A DNA stretch of 64,000 nt from Shewanella hanedai. GTDB lineage: Bacteria; Pseudomonadota; Gammaproteobacteria; Enterobacterales; Shewanellaceae. The notes below the pieces were generated by a model. That model was not told the DNA's origin and made no database searches. It saw only the letters and a list, made by a program, of their open reading frames with translations. Below are positions 56,476 to 64,000 of the stretch, piece by piece. Both the position numbers and the translations under genes were made by a program. Numbering within the stretch: position 1 is the stretch's first letter; each line of letters opens with the position of its first letter. The stretch is taken from NCBI RefSeq assembly GCF_007197645.1, contig NZ_VKGK01000003.1, positions 62,001 to 126,000 on the forward strand, read 5' to 3'.

Positions 56476-57837
56476 ATGTCGTTTAACATTGCATTGAGTG
56501 GTATTTCCGCTGCCCAGAAAGATTTGAATACTACGGCGAATAACATCGCTAACGTTAACAGCATTGGTTTTAAAGAATCTAGAGCCGAATTTGCTGATGT
56601 GTATGCAAACTCTATTTTTGCCAATGGTAAAACAGCGGTTGGGGGAGGTGCTACGACAAGCCAGGTTGCTCAGCAGTTTCATCAAGGAAGCTTACAGTTT
56701 ACTAATAATGCCTTAGATATGGCTATTAATGGTGGTGGCTTCTTTGTTACCTCCAGTAGTTTGGATGGACAAGATAATACCTTTACACGAGCAGGTGCAT
56801 TTAAGGTTGATTCGAGTAACTACCTTGTAGACTCTCAAGGTAATTACCTGCAAACATTTGGTGTCGATAAGGATGGTAATTCGACGTCGGTGAGCTTAAC
56901 GACCACCAGCCCTGTTATTATTCCAGATACGGCGGGTAGCCCGAAGAAAACAGATGAAATTGGCATACAGATGAACCTAAATGCGGGTGATTCGACGTTA
57001 GACCCTGCTGCATTTGACCCTAACGATCGTGAAACATACAACAACTCAACAGCTGTGACCATGTACGATTCTTTAGGTGAGCCACATGTTATGACGACCT
57101 ATTTTGTTCGTCCACCGCAGGCAGCATACACAGGTGCAAGTAATTGGGTTGCATTCTACGCCGTTGATGGTAAGCAAGTTGATTTGGCTGGTGCAGCAGG
57201 TACATACCAGACCGATACTAACGGTGATGGTACTGCTGATGGTACTGGTACAGCGACCAATGCTGGTGGCTGGAAAGGTTCAGTACTGACTTATAATGAT
57301 ACCGGTGCTTATACTGCGAGTGACCCCGCGGTTATTACGACAGAAGAGTTAGGTGTTAATGGTGCTGGTGTCTTGGGCCCTGGCGCTGATGGTACGCAAA
57401 ATCTAATCATTAAATTCAATAATCCGACTCAATACTCATCGACTTTTGAAGTAACTGAATTGACTCAAGATGGTACTACCGTCGGTCGTTTGACTAATGT
57501 CGAAGTCGGTGCTGATGGACTGATTAATGCCAGCTACAGTAACGGCTCTACGGTTCCTTTGGCGCGAGTCGCACTTGCTCGTTTTGCTAATGAACAAGGC
57601 TTAACTCAGGTAGGTAACACTTCATGGAAAGCCAGCTTAGACTCAGGTCTTGCACTCGCGGGTGAAGCCAACAGTGGCACATTTGGCGGCATACGTTCGT
57701 CAGCGCTTGAGCAATCAAATGTGGATTTGACGACAGAGTTAGTTGATCTTATTTCTGCTCAACGTAATTTCCAGGCTAACTCAAGAACGCTTGAAGTCAA
57801 CAATACGCTGCAGCAGACGATACTTCAGATCCGTTAA
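56476..57837 (+). CDS. flgE: FlgE: flagellar hook protein
   Basis: This is a 453-residue hook subunit. The N-terminus MSFNIALSGISAAQKDLNTTANNIANVNSIGF (in outline) and the C-terminus RNFQANSRTLEVNNTLQQTILQIR form the coiled-coil ends. The body contains FVTSSSLDGQDNTFTRAGAF and ALARFANEQGLTQVGNTSWK. It is the last gene of flgBCDE, followed by a strong terminator. Confidence 0.96.
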   Translation: MSFNIALSGISAAQKDLNTTANNIANVNSIGFKESRAEFADVYANSIFANGKTAVGGGATTSQVAQQFHQGSLQFTNNALDMAINGGGFFVTSSSLDGQDNTFTRAGAFKVDSSNYLVDSQGNYLQTFGVDKDGNSTSVSLTTTSPVIIPDTAGSPKKTDEIGIQMNLNAGDSTLDPAAFDPNDRETYNNSTAVTMYDSLGEPHVMTTYFVRPPQAAYTGASNWVAFYAVDGKQVDLAGAAGTYQTDTNGDGTADGTGTATNAGGWKGSVLTYNDTGAYTASDPAVITTEELGVNGAGVLGPGADGTQNLIIKFNNPTQYSSTFEVTELTQDGTTVGRLTNVEVGADGLINASYSNGSTVPLARVALARFANEQGLTQVGNTSWKASLDSGLALAGEANSGTFGGIRSSALEQSNVDLTTELVDLISAQRNFQANSRTLEVNNTLQQTILQIR

Positions 57838-57904
57838 CTTTAACGGATTACTGCCAACTGCGACTAAATATAGCCGTTAAGGTAAGAGTAACCTTATATC
57901 CTAG

Positions 57905-57936
57905 GAGCAAAATCAACGCATTGATTTTGCTCTTTT
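57905..57936 (+). terminator. Rho-independent terminator after flgE
   Basis: GAGCAAAATCAA (57905-57916) pairs perfectly with TTGATTTTGCTC (57921-57932) around CGCA, followed by TTTT. Confidence 0.92.
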
Positions 57937-58060
57937 CATTTTAAGCCACAGCCATTCTAGTGTTAGCTTCTAGTTCAGCATCACCACTTCGTAAGTGAAG
58001 AGCAAAGTTTATATTAACGGTAAGCTCTGAGGCTACTTTTAGTTAACAAAGCTATCTTCT

Positions 58061-58076
58061 TGGCACGTAACTTGCT
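58061..58076 (+). promoter_or_regulatory. Sigma-54 promoter of flgFGHI
   Basis: TGGCACGTAACTTGCT matches TGGCACG-N4-TTGCW exactly, about 50 bp before flgF. Confidence 0.88.
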
Positions 58077-58125
58077 CTCTTTTAATTAATAGAAAGAATT
58101 AAGCGAAAGATTGACGGAGGAGCTG

Positions 58126-58869
58126 GTGGACAAATTACTCTACGTCGCGATGAGCGGCGCTAAGCAGAATATGAATGCTCTGGCAGTGCGTTCAAACAAC
58201 TTAGCTAATGCGAATACAGATGGTTTTAAATCCGATATTGCTCAAGCGCGCTCCATGCAGGCGTTTGGTGAGGGGTTACCTACTCGTGTATTTGCGATGA
58301 CTGAAAACCCCTCAGCAAACTTCGCCTCTGGTCCTATCAAAACGACAGGCCGAGATCTCGACATTGCTGTTAAGGGGAGTGGTTGGATTGCCGTTCAGAG
58401 TGCCGATGGCGGTGAAGCTTATACACGCTCTGGAAGTTTAAGTTTTGACACTACAGGTTTACTTCGCAATGACAGAGGAAACCCAATTATGGGGGACTCC
58501 GGCCCTATTGTTTTGCCACTGCCTATTGAAAAGGTGGCGATATCACAAGATGGCATTATTTCAGTGAGACCCCTTGGAGCAACAGCTGAGGTTATTGAAG
58601 AGGTTGGGCAGATAAAAATGGTCAATCCCGGCGATGAAAACATGATGAGGGGCGCCGATGGTCTATTCAGACTGATGTCGGGTGAGAATGCTCCTACCGA
58701 TCCACTTGTCGCTGTTGAAAGTGGGGCAGTTGAGGGCAGTAATGTCAATGCTGTTGATGAAATGGTGTCTTTGATTGGAATTCAACGTCAGTTTGAGATG
58801 CAAGTCAAAATGATGAAAACCGCAGAAGAGATGGATCAAGCATCTGCTTCATTAATGCGCATTAGCTAG
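58126..58869 (+). CDS. flgF: FlgF: flagellar proximal rod protein
   Basis: This is a 247-residue rod protein. GTG 58126 gives the conserved MDKLLYVAMSGAKQNMNAL and follows GGAGG at 5 bases; a longer start at 58111 would include that ribosome site and is rejected. It has NNLANANTDGFKSDIAQARS and the C-terminal SLIGIQRQFEMQVKMMKTAE. Confidence 0.95.
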   Translation: MDKLLYVAMSGAKQNMNALAVRSNNLANANTDGFKSDIAQARSMQAFGEGLPTRVFAMTENPSANFASGPIKTTGRDLDIAVKGSGWIAVQSADGGEAYTRSGSLSFDTTGLLRNDRGNPIMGDSGPIVLPLPIEKVAISQDGIISVRPLGATAEVIEEVGQIKMVNPGDENMMRGADGLFRLMSGENAPTDPLVAVESGAVEGSNVNAVDEMVSLIGIQRQFEMQVKMMKTAEEMDQASASLMRIS

Positions 58870-58880
58870 GAGAAGATACT

Positions 58881-59669
58881 ATGCATCCGGCGTTATGGAT
58901 AAGTAAGACTGGGCTAGACGCTCAGCAAACCGATATCTCAGTGATCTCTAACAATGTGGCTAACGCCAGTACGGTTGGTTACAAGAAGAGCCGCGCTGTT
59001 TTTGAAGATCTCCTTTATCAAACCGTCAATCAGGCGGGTGGGGTGAGCGCATCAAACACTAAGTTGCCTAACGGCCTTAACATAGGTGCGGGAACAAAAG
59101 TGGTAGCCACTCAAAAGGTGTTTACGCAAGGCAATATGCTCACCACTGATAACTCTTTGGATTTGATGGTCGAAGGACCCGGCTTTTTTGAAATCCAATT
59201 ACCAGATGGAACGGCAGCTTATACCCGCAACGGCCAATTTACCTTAGATGATACTGGGCAAATAGTGACATCCGGTTCTGGCTATGTGGTTCAGCCTTCA
59301 ATTACCATTCCTGAAAATGCAACCGGTATTACGGTTTCGGCTGAGGGTGAAGTCTCTGTCAAAACGGCGGGGACGGCAGAAAGTCAAGTGGTGGGTCAAT
59401 TGACCATGTCTGACTTTATCAATCCAAGTGGATTAGATCCTATGGGGCAGAATTTATACACTGAAACGGGCGCCAGTGGCACACCGATTCAGGGAACGGC
59501 ATCATTAGATGGCATGGGCGCAATTCGCCAAGGGGCTTTAGAAACATCGAATGTGAATGTGACAGAAGAGCTGGTTAATTTGATCGAGAGTCAACGTATC
59601 TATGAGATGAACTCTAAAGTTATCTCGGCAGTCGATCAGATGCTGTCTTACGTGACGCAAAACTTGTAG
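58881..59669 (+). CDS. flgG: FlgG: flagellar distal rod protein
   Basis: This is a 262-residue distal rod subunit with [31 protein letters not shown] (in outline), the [20 protein letters not shown] core and the C-terminal [20 protein letters not shown]. It follows flgF after 11 bp. Confidence 0.96.
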   Translation: MHPALWISKTGLDAQQTDISVISNNVANASTVGYKKSRAVFEDLLYQTVNQAGGVSASNTKLPNGLNIGAGTKVVATQKVFTQGNMLTTDNSLDLMVEGPGFFEIQLPDGTAAYTRNGQFTLDDTGQIVTSGSGYVVQPSITIPENATGITVSAEGEVSVKTAGTAESQVVGQLTMSDFINPSGLDPMGQNLYTETGASGTPIQGTASLDGMGAIRQGALETSNVNVTEELVNLIESQRIYEMNSKVISAVDQMLSYVTQNL

Positions 59670-59679
59670 GGGCATCACC

Positions 59680-60369
59680 ATGACTAAGTTATTGCCATGG
59701 GTCGTATCGACCATATTGCTTATACCAGTATTAGCGGGTTGTAGCTCTACAGGGGGGAAACCCATTGCAGACGACCCTTATTATGCGCCTGTCTATCCGG
59801 AAGCTCCGCCAACTAAGATTGCTGCAACTGGTTCCATGTATCAGGATAGTCAGGCATCGAGCCTCTATTCAGATATTAAAGCATTGAAGGTGGGGGACAT
59901 CATCACCGTTATTTTGATGGAGCAGACCCAAGCAAAGAAAAGTGCCAATAATGAGATTAAAAAGGGAACCGACTTAACTCTGGACCCTATTTACGCCGGT
60001 GGTGGGAATATCACTATTGGTGGACAGCCCATTGATCTTAGATATAAAGACAGCATGAACACTAAACGTGAGTCAGGTGCTGATCAAAGTAACAGTTTAT
60101 CTGGCAGTATCTCTGCCAATGTGATGCAAGTGCTGAATAATGGCAACTTGGTTATTCGTGGTGAAAAATGGATAAGCATTAACAATGGCGATGAATTTGT
60201 TCGTCTTACAGGTATTGTTCGTTCTCAAGATATACGTCCAGATAATACTATCGATTCCCCACGTGTTGCCAACGCTAGGATTCAATATAGTGGCACAGGC
60301 ACCTTTGCCGAAGCTCAAAAAGTGGGCTGGTTAAGCTCGTTCTTTTTTGGTAGCTGGTGGCCGTTTTAA
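59680..60369 (+). CDS. flgH: FlgH: L-ring lipoprotein
   Basis: This is a 229-residue outer-membrane lipoprotein with lipobox VLAGC (residues 16-20). It has the FlgH signatures [54 protein letters not shown] and the C-terminal [13 protein letters not shown]. It ends 11 bp before flgI. Confidence 0.96.
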   Translation: MTKLLPWVVSTILLIPVLAGCSSTGGKPIADDPYYAPVYPEAPPTKIAATGSMYQDSQASSLYSDIKALKVGDIITVILMEQTQAKKSANNEIKKGTDLTLDPIYAGGGNITIGGQPIDLRYKDSMNTKRESGADQSNSLSGSISANVMQVLNNGNLVIRGEKWISINNGDEFVRLTGIVRSQDIRPDNTIDSPRVANARIQYSGTGTFAEAQKVGWLSSFFFGSWWPF

Positions 60370-60380
60370 GGAGGTATAAG

Positions 60381-61472
60381 ATGAAACTTAAACTATTTAC
60401 GATATTGGTTTTGTTGTCAGTTTCAGGTCTTTGTCAAGCTCAAAGGATTAAAGACATTGCCAATGTTCAAGGCGTGAGAAGTAACCAATTGATTGGATAC
60501 GGCCTAGTGGTAGGTTTACCAGGAACGGGTGAGAAGACGACTTATACTGAACAAACCTTTAAAACCATGCTGAAAAACTTTGGCATTAATTTGCCGGATA
60601 ACTCGCGACCAAAAATTAAAAACGTTGCTGTTGTGGCTGTACACGCCGAAATGCCCGCATTTATCAAGCCGGGTCAAACTCTTGACGTTACAGTTTCAAG
60701 CTTAGGTGAAGCCAAGAGTCTACGAGGCGGAACACTACTGCAGACTTTTCTGAAGGGCGTTGATGGTAATGTTTATGCAATAGCACAAGGCAGTATGGTT
60801 GTTAGTGGTTTTAGTGCAGAAGGCTTAGATGGTTCGAAAGTCATTCAAAATACGCCAACAGTGGGTCGTATTCCAAATGGCGGAATTGTGGAAAGGACGG
60901 TTATTACCCCTTTTTCAACCGGTGACCATTTGACGTTTAATTTGCGCCGAGCGGATTTTTCAACCGCTAAGCGACTTGCTGATGCGATTAATGAGCTGCT
61001 TGGTCCAGGAATGGCAAGACCCCTTGATGCTGCATCTGTTCAGGTAAGTGCACCAAGGGATGTTTCTCAACGTGTTTCATTTCTTGCCACTCTTGAAAAT
61101 ATTCAAGTAGAGCCTGCGTCTGAATCAGCAAAGGTGATTGTAAATTCACGTACTGGCACCATTGTTGTTGGCAGTAATGTTCGTCTACTCCCCGCTGCTG
61201 TCACACATGGAGGGTTGACAGTTACGATAGCTGAGGCAACTCAGGTATCGCAACCTAACCCTCTTGCTGCAGGCCAAACAGTTGTGACCGCCAACAGTAC
61301 GATAGATGTGGCGGAAGAGGACAGTCGTATGTTCTTGTTTAACCCTGGTACGACACTCGATGAGTTGGTTAGAGCGGTAAATTTAGTTGGTGCTGCGCCC
61401 TCTGATGTACTTGCCATTCTCGAAGCATTAAAAATGGCTGGGGCTTTACACGGTGAACTTATTATTATCTAA
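60381..61472 (+). CDS. flgI: FlgI: P-ring protein
   Basis: This is a 363-residue periplasmic ring protein with signal peptide [16 protein letters not shown]. It has [48 protein letters not shown] and the C-terminal [23 protein letters not shown] 60381 follows AAGGAGG at 7 bases; a longer frame inside flgH is rejected. Confidence 0.96.
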   Translation: MKLKLFTILVLLSVSGLCQAQRIKDIANVQGVRSNQLIGYGLVVGLPGTGEKTTYTEQTFKTMLKNFGINLPDNSRPKIKNVAVVAVHAEMPAFIKPGQTLDVTVSSLGEAKSLRGGTLLQTFLKGVDGNVYAIAQGSMVVSGFSAEGLDGSKVIQNTPTVGRIPNGGIVERTVITPFSTGDHLTFNLRRADFSTAKRLADAINELLGPGMARPLDAASVQVSAPRDVSQRVSFLATLENIQVEPASESAKVIVNSRTGTIVVGSNVRLLPAAVTHGGLTVTIAEATQVSQPNPLAAGQTVVTANSTIDVAEEDSRMFLFNPGTTLDELVRAVNLVGAAPSDVLAILEALKMAGALHGELIII

Positions 61473-61514
61473 GGCCAACAATAGCTAGCACCATCAGAAT
61501 TATTATATTCAAGT

Positions 61515-61544
61515 AAAGGGCTTAGTTTATCGACTAAGCCCTTT
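61515..61544 (+). terminator. Rho-independent terminator after flgI
   Basis: AAAGGGCTTAGT (61515-61526) pairs perfectly with ACTAAGCCCTTT (61533-61544) around TTATCG, followed by GTTTAT. Confidence 0.8.
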
Positions 61545-61600
61545 GTTTATCTGCTAGAAGCATTTCGAGAGCATTAAAGGTGAATGTTTTCTTAGATAAC

Positions 61601-61616
61601 TGGTATGTCCTTTGCA
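61601..61616 (+). promoter_or_regulatory. Sigma-54 promoter of flgJ
   Basis: TGGTATGTCCTTTGCA matches the consensus TGGYAYG-N4-TTGCW, 50 bp before flgJ. Confidence 0.75.
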
Positions 61617-61665
61617 TTGTGTAGTTAACAACGTCTGTTTATTGTCGCAATTGTTGGAATATATT

Positions 61666-62673
61666 ATGGAAAAGCTGTCAAATTCTTCTCACTTTTTGGA
61701 CCTTGGAGGTCTGGATTCCCTTAGATCGAAAGCCCAGAAAGATGATAAGGGAGCTTTGAAAGAAGTAGCACAACAGTTCGAAGGTATTTTTGTACAGATG
61801 CTAATGAAAAGTATGCGCGATGCTAATGCTGCTTTTGAGTCTGACAGCCCAATGAACAGTCAGTACACCAAGTTTTACGAACAGATGCATGATCAACAGA
61901 TGTCAGTGAATCTCTCAGATAAAGGCATGTTAGGACTGGCAGATTTGATGGTACAGCAACTTTCTCCTGAGACCAGCAATGTGACCCCTTCATCTGTATT
62001 GCGCAATGATGCCAATCTTGGAGGCGGTATTGAGCAAACGATGGTAATGAATCGTGTTGCAAAGAGTGATAATCAACCAGCTTCTGAATCTACGGACCTT
62101 CAAAAAGCGGCAAGTGATCCATTACAGGCTGTCTTATCAGGCAAGCAATTGCCGTCAGAGGTGTCCTATTCAAATATCACGTTTAATGATCGCAATGATT
62201 TTGTGGCTCAACTTTATCCCCATGCCCAGAAAGCAGCTGCTGCATTAGGTACTCAAGCTGAAGTATTGATTGCTCAATCTGCATTGGAAACGGGTTGGGG
62301 TCAGAAGATGGTGAAACGAGCCAGTGGTGATTCTAGTAATAACCTATTTAACATTAAGGCTGATAATCGCTGGGAAGGAAATAAAGCTGCGGTTAAAACA
62401 TTAGAGTTCGAACAAGGAGTAGCGGTTCAGCAAAGAGCTGATTTCCGAGTTTACGATGATATCAAACAGAGTTTTGATGACTTTGTTCGTTTTATCTCTG
62501 ATGGTCCTCGTTACCAAGAGGCGATCAAGAAAGCGGCTAATCCAAATGAATTTATTAAGGCGTTACAAGATGCTGGGTATGCAACCGATCCACAATACGC
62601 CAATAAGGTGATTAAGGTAATGAAGTCGCTCTCGTCAGTTGTTCAAGCGGGATTACCTGGGGGAGAGAAATGA
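61666..62673 (+). CDS. flgJ: FlgJ: rod cap and peptidoglycan hydrolase
   Basis: This is a 335-residue two-domain protein. The N-terminal half is the rod-binding cap (LKEVAQQFEGIFVQMLMKSMRDA). The C-terminal half is a glucosaminidase-type domain with the catalytic glutamate in AQSALETGWGQKMVK, then NNLFNIKADNRWEG and YATDPQYANKVI. It opens the cell wall for rod passage. ATG 61666 is chosen; the frame further upstream would overlap the sigma-54 promoter. Confidence 0.95.
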   Translation: MEKLSNSSHFLDLGGLDSLRSKAQKDDKGALKEVAQQFEGIFVQMLMKSMRDANAAFESDSPMNSQYTKFYEQMHDQQMSVNLSDKGMLGLADLMVQQLSPETSNVTPSSVLRNDANLGGGIEQTMVMNRVAKSDNQPASESTDLQKAASDPLQAVLSGKQLPSEVSYSNITFNDRNDFVAQLYPHAQKAAAALGTQAEVLIAQSALETGWGQKMVKRASGDSSNNLFNIKADNRWEGNKAAVKTLEFEQGVAVQQRADFRVYDDIKQSFDDFVRFISDGPRYQEAIKKAANPNEFIKALQDAGYATDPQYANKVIKVMKSLSSVVQAGLPGGEK

Positions 62674-62716
62674 ACATTCAGTTTATCAATATCCAGCAGC
62701 TTAGGGGGGCCAACTA

Positions 62717-64000
62717 ATGGCTATAGATCTTCTTAATATTGCTCGGACCGGTGTATTGTCTGCTCAATCACAACTCGGGGTGACGAGTAATAATATTGCT
62801 AACGCTAATACTCAGGGTTATCACCGACAAGTCGCAGAACAATCCAGTTTAGGTAATCAACGGCTCGGAGGTAATTTTCTTGGTACTGGAACGTATATCT
62901 CTGACGTCAAACGTATCTATAACGATTACGCTGCTAGAGAATTGAGAATAGGGCAAACCAGTGTAAGTGAAGCGCAAACCTCTCAGGTTAAGTTAAATGA
63001 ACTTGATCAACTGTTTTCACAAATTGGTAAGTCAGTGCCCCAGGGCCTTAACGATCTCTTTGCAGGATTAAATAGCTTAGCTGATCTGCCTGATGATCTC
63101 GGGATTAGAGGGAGCGTGCTAGGTTCAGCAAGTCAGCTGGCCAGCAGCTTGAATCAGATGCAATCCCATTTAGATGGGCAAATGAAGCAAACAAATGATC
63201 AGATCTCAGGCATAACAGATCGAATTAATGAGATAGGTAAAGAGTTAGGTCATATCAATCAAGAGTTGATGAAGTCCCAAGGCGAGGATATGAGCCTGCT
63301 GGATAAACAAGATGCCTTGATTCAGGAGTTGAGCCAGTATTCGCAAGTTAATGTTATCCCATTAGAGACGGGAGCGAAAAGTGTCATGTTAGGTGGTGCT
63401 GTGATGTTGGTTTCCGGTGAAGTGTCTATGTCAATCGGGACAACCGCAGGCGATCCGTACCCTGGAGAATTAAGAGTAACGAGTTCTGCTGGGTCGGCAA
63501 CGATGGTCATTGATCCAAAACAGATGGGTGGACAACTTGGTGCTTTGTTCGAGTTTCGTGATGACACGTTAGTGCAGGCTCAACTTGAGGTTGGCCAGCT
63601 GACCTTAGGTGTTGCTGACGCATTCAATCAGGCTCAGTCTCAAGGGTTCGATCTCAATGGCGCACTTGGTCAAAACATTTTTACCGATATTAATGACCCT
63701 AGCATGTCTGTTGGCCGTGTTGGTGGCTTAAGTAACAATACTGGTAACGCAAACCTTAGGGTTAATATTGATGATACAGGTGCGTTAACGGGGGCAAGCT
63801 ACGATCTTACTTTTACCGCCCCAGCAACTTATGAACTTAAGGATACTTCCACTGGTGCTGTAACCCCCCTAACGTTAAATGGCGCAGGAGATGAACTTAG
63901 TGGTGGGGATGGTTTTACTATTCACATCGATTCAGGCAGTTTTGCTGATGGCGATAAGTTTGAAGTTCGCCCCTCTGCGGGTGCAGCAGCTGGGATTAAG
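62717..64000 (+). CDS. flgK: FlgK: hook-associated protein 1 (partial, C-terminus beyond window)
   Basis: The first 428 codons are present and the frame stays open to the window end. The N-terminus MAIDLLNIARTGVLSAQSQLG and GVTSNNIANANTQGYHRQVAEQ is the FlgK/HAP1 signature, and helical parts (QLASSLNQMQSHLDGQMKQT) follow. It joins hook and filament. The strong GGGGGG ribosome site is 8 bases upstream. Confidence 0.95.
   Translation, partial: MAIDLLNIARTGVLSAQSQLGVTSNNIANANTQGYHRQVAEQSSLGNQRLGGNFLGTGTYISDVKRIYNDYAARELRIGQTSVSEAQTSQVKLNELDQLFSQIGKSVPQGLNDLFAGLNSLADLPDDLGIRGSVLGSASQLASSLNQMQSHLDGQMKQTNDQISGITDRINEIGKELGHINQELMKSQGEDMSLLDKQDALIQELSQYSQVNVIPLETGAKSVMLGGAVMLVSGEVSMSIGTTAGDPYPGELRVTSSAGSATMVIDPKQMGGQLGALFEFRDDTLVQAQLEVGQLTLGVADAFNQAQSQGFDLNGALGQNIFTDINDPSMSVGRVGGLSNNTGNANLRVNIDDTGALTGASYDLTFTAPATYELKDTSTGAVTPLTLNGAGDELSGGDGFTIHIDSGSFADGDKFEVRPSAGAAAGIK

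Overview
The window looks like a Shewanella-type marine gammaproteobacterium. The support is the polar-flagellum gene order (flgT, flgOP, flgNMA, cheV, cheR, flgBCDE, flgFGHI, flgJ, flgK), sigma-54 and sigma-28 promoters at the expected places, Maf-type flagellin glycosylation genes, and a P4-type integrase island in a tRNA-Arg gene. The species cannot be named from the sequence alone.

Layout: (1) 1-3104, an RND efflux pair (inner-membrane pump cut by the window edge, plus lipoprotein adaptor) divergent from a TetR regulator with two tandem 15-bp operators. (2) 3215-5266, three stand-alone envelope or hypothetical genes. (3) 5384-29153, a large flagellin-glycan locus. maf1 points left; a pseudaminic-acid operon (pseB, pseC, pseF, pseI, FAD oxidoreductase, pseG, methyltransferase, WbqC-like, sugar methyltransferase) points right; maf2 and a ten-gene legionaminic-acid operon (legB, legC, legG, legI, neuD-like, ptmE, ptmF, legF, ptmA, acyltransferase) point left. 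Two CMP-nonulosonate pathways and two Maf transferases therefore sit side by side, but no obvious PseH N-acetyltransferase is present. (4) 29154-33435, an accessory stretch with a decayed integrase tail, an HNH endonuclease, an Fe-S photolyase-like protein and a flavin reductase.

(5) 33772-45821, a roughly 12-kb integrative element. It is bounded by a 15-bp copy of the 3' end of tRNA-Arg(CCT) and carries matching integrase arm-type repeats at both ends. It has a tyrosine integrase at the left, an AlpA-like regulator, a P2 GpA-like replication endonuclease and small genes at the right, and cargo between them. The cargo is laid out as modules, two of which end in a diverged copy of the integrase 3' end (36095-36270 and 37264-37407). 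The most interesting cargo is a three-gene set at 37520-41362: a HEPN-motif protein and a P-loop ATPase with a zinc ribbon, translationally coupled, divergent from a DNA methyltransferase carrying a type I specificity-like C-terminus. I propose it as an uncharacterised anti-phage system.

(6) 45807-64000, tRNA-Arg(CCT) and the flagellar region: flgT, a two-domain GSCFA/SGNH protein, flgO-flgP, flgN-flgM-flgA, cheV, cheR, flgB to flgK (flgK cut by the window edge). Sigma-54 sites precede flgT, flgO, flgA, flgB, flgF and flgJ, and a sigma-28 site precedes flgM, so the usual hierarchy of rod and hook genes followed by FliA/FlgM control is readable. The glycan locus and flagellar locus probably work together, with the island inserted between them.
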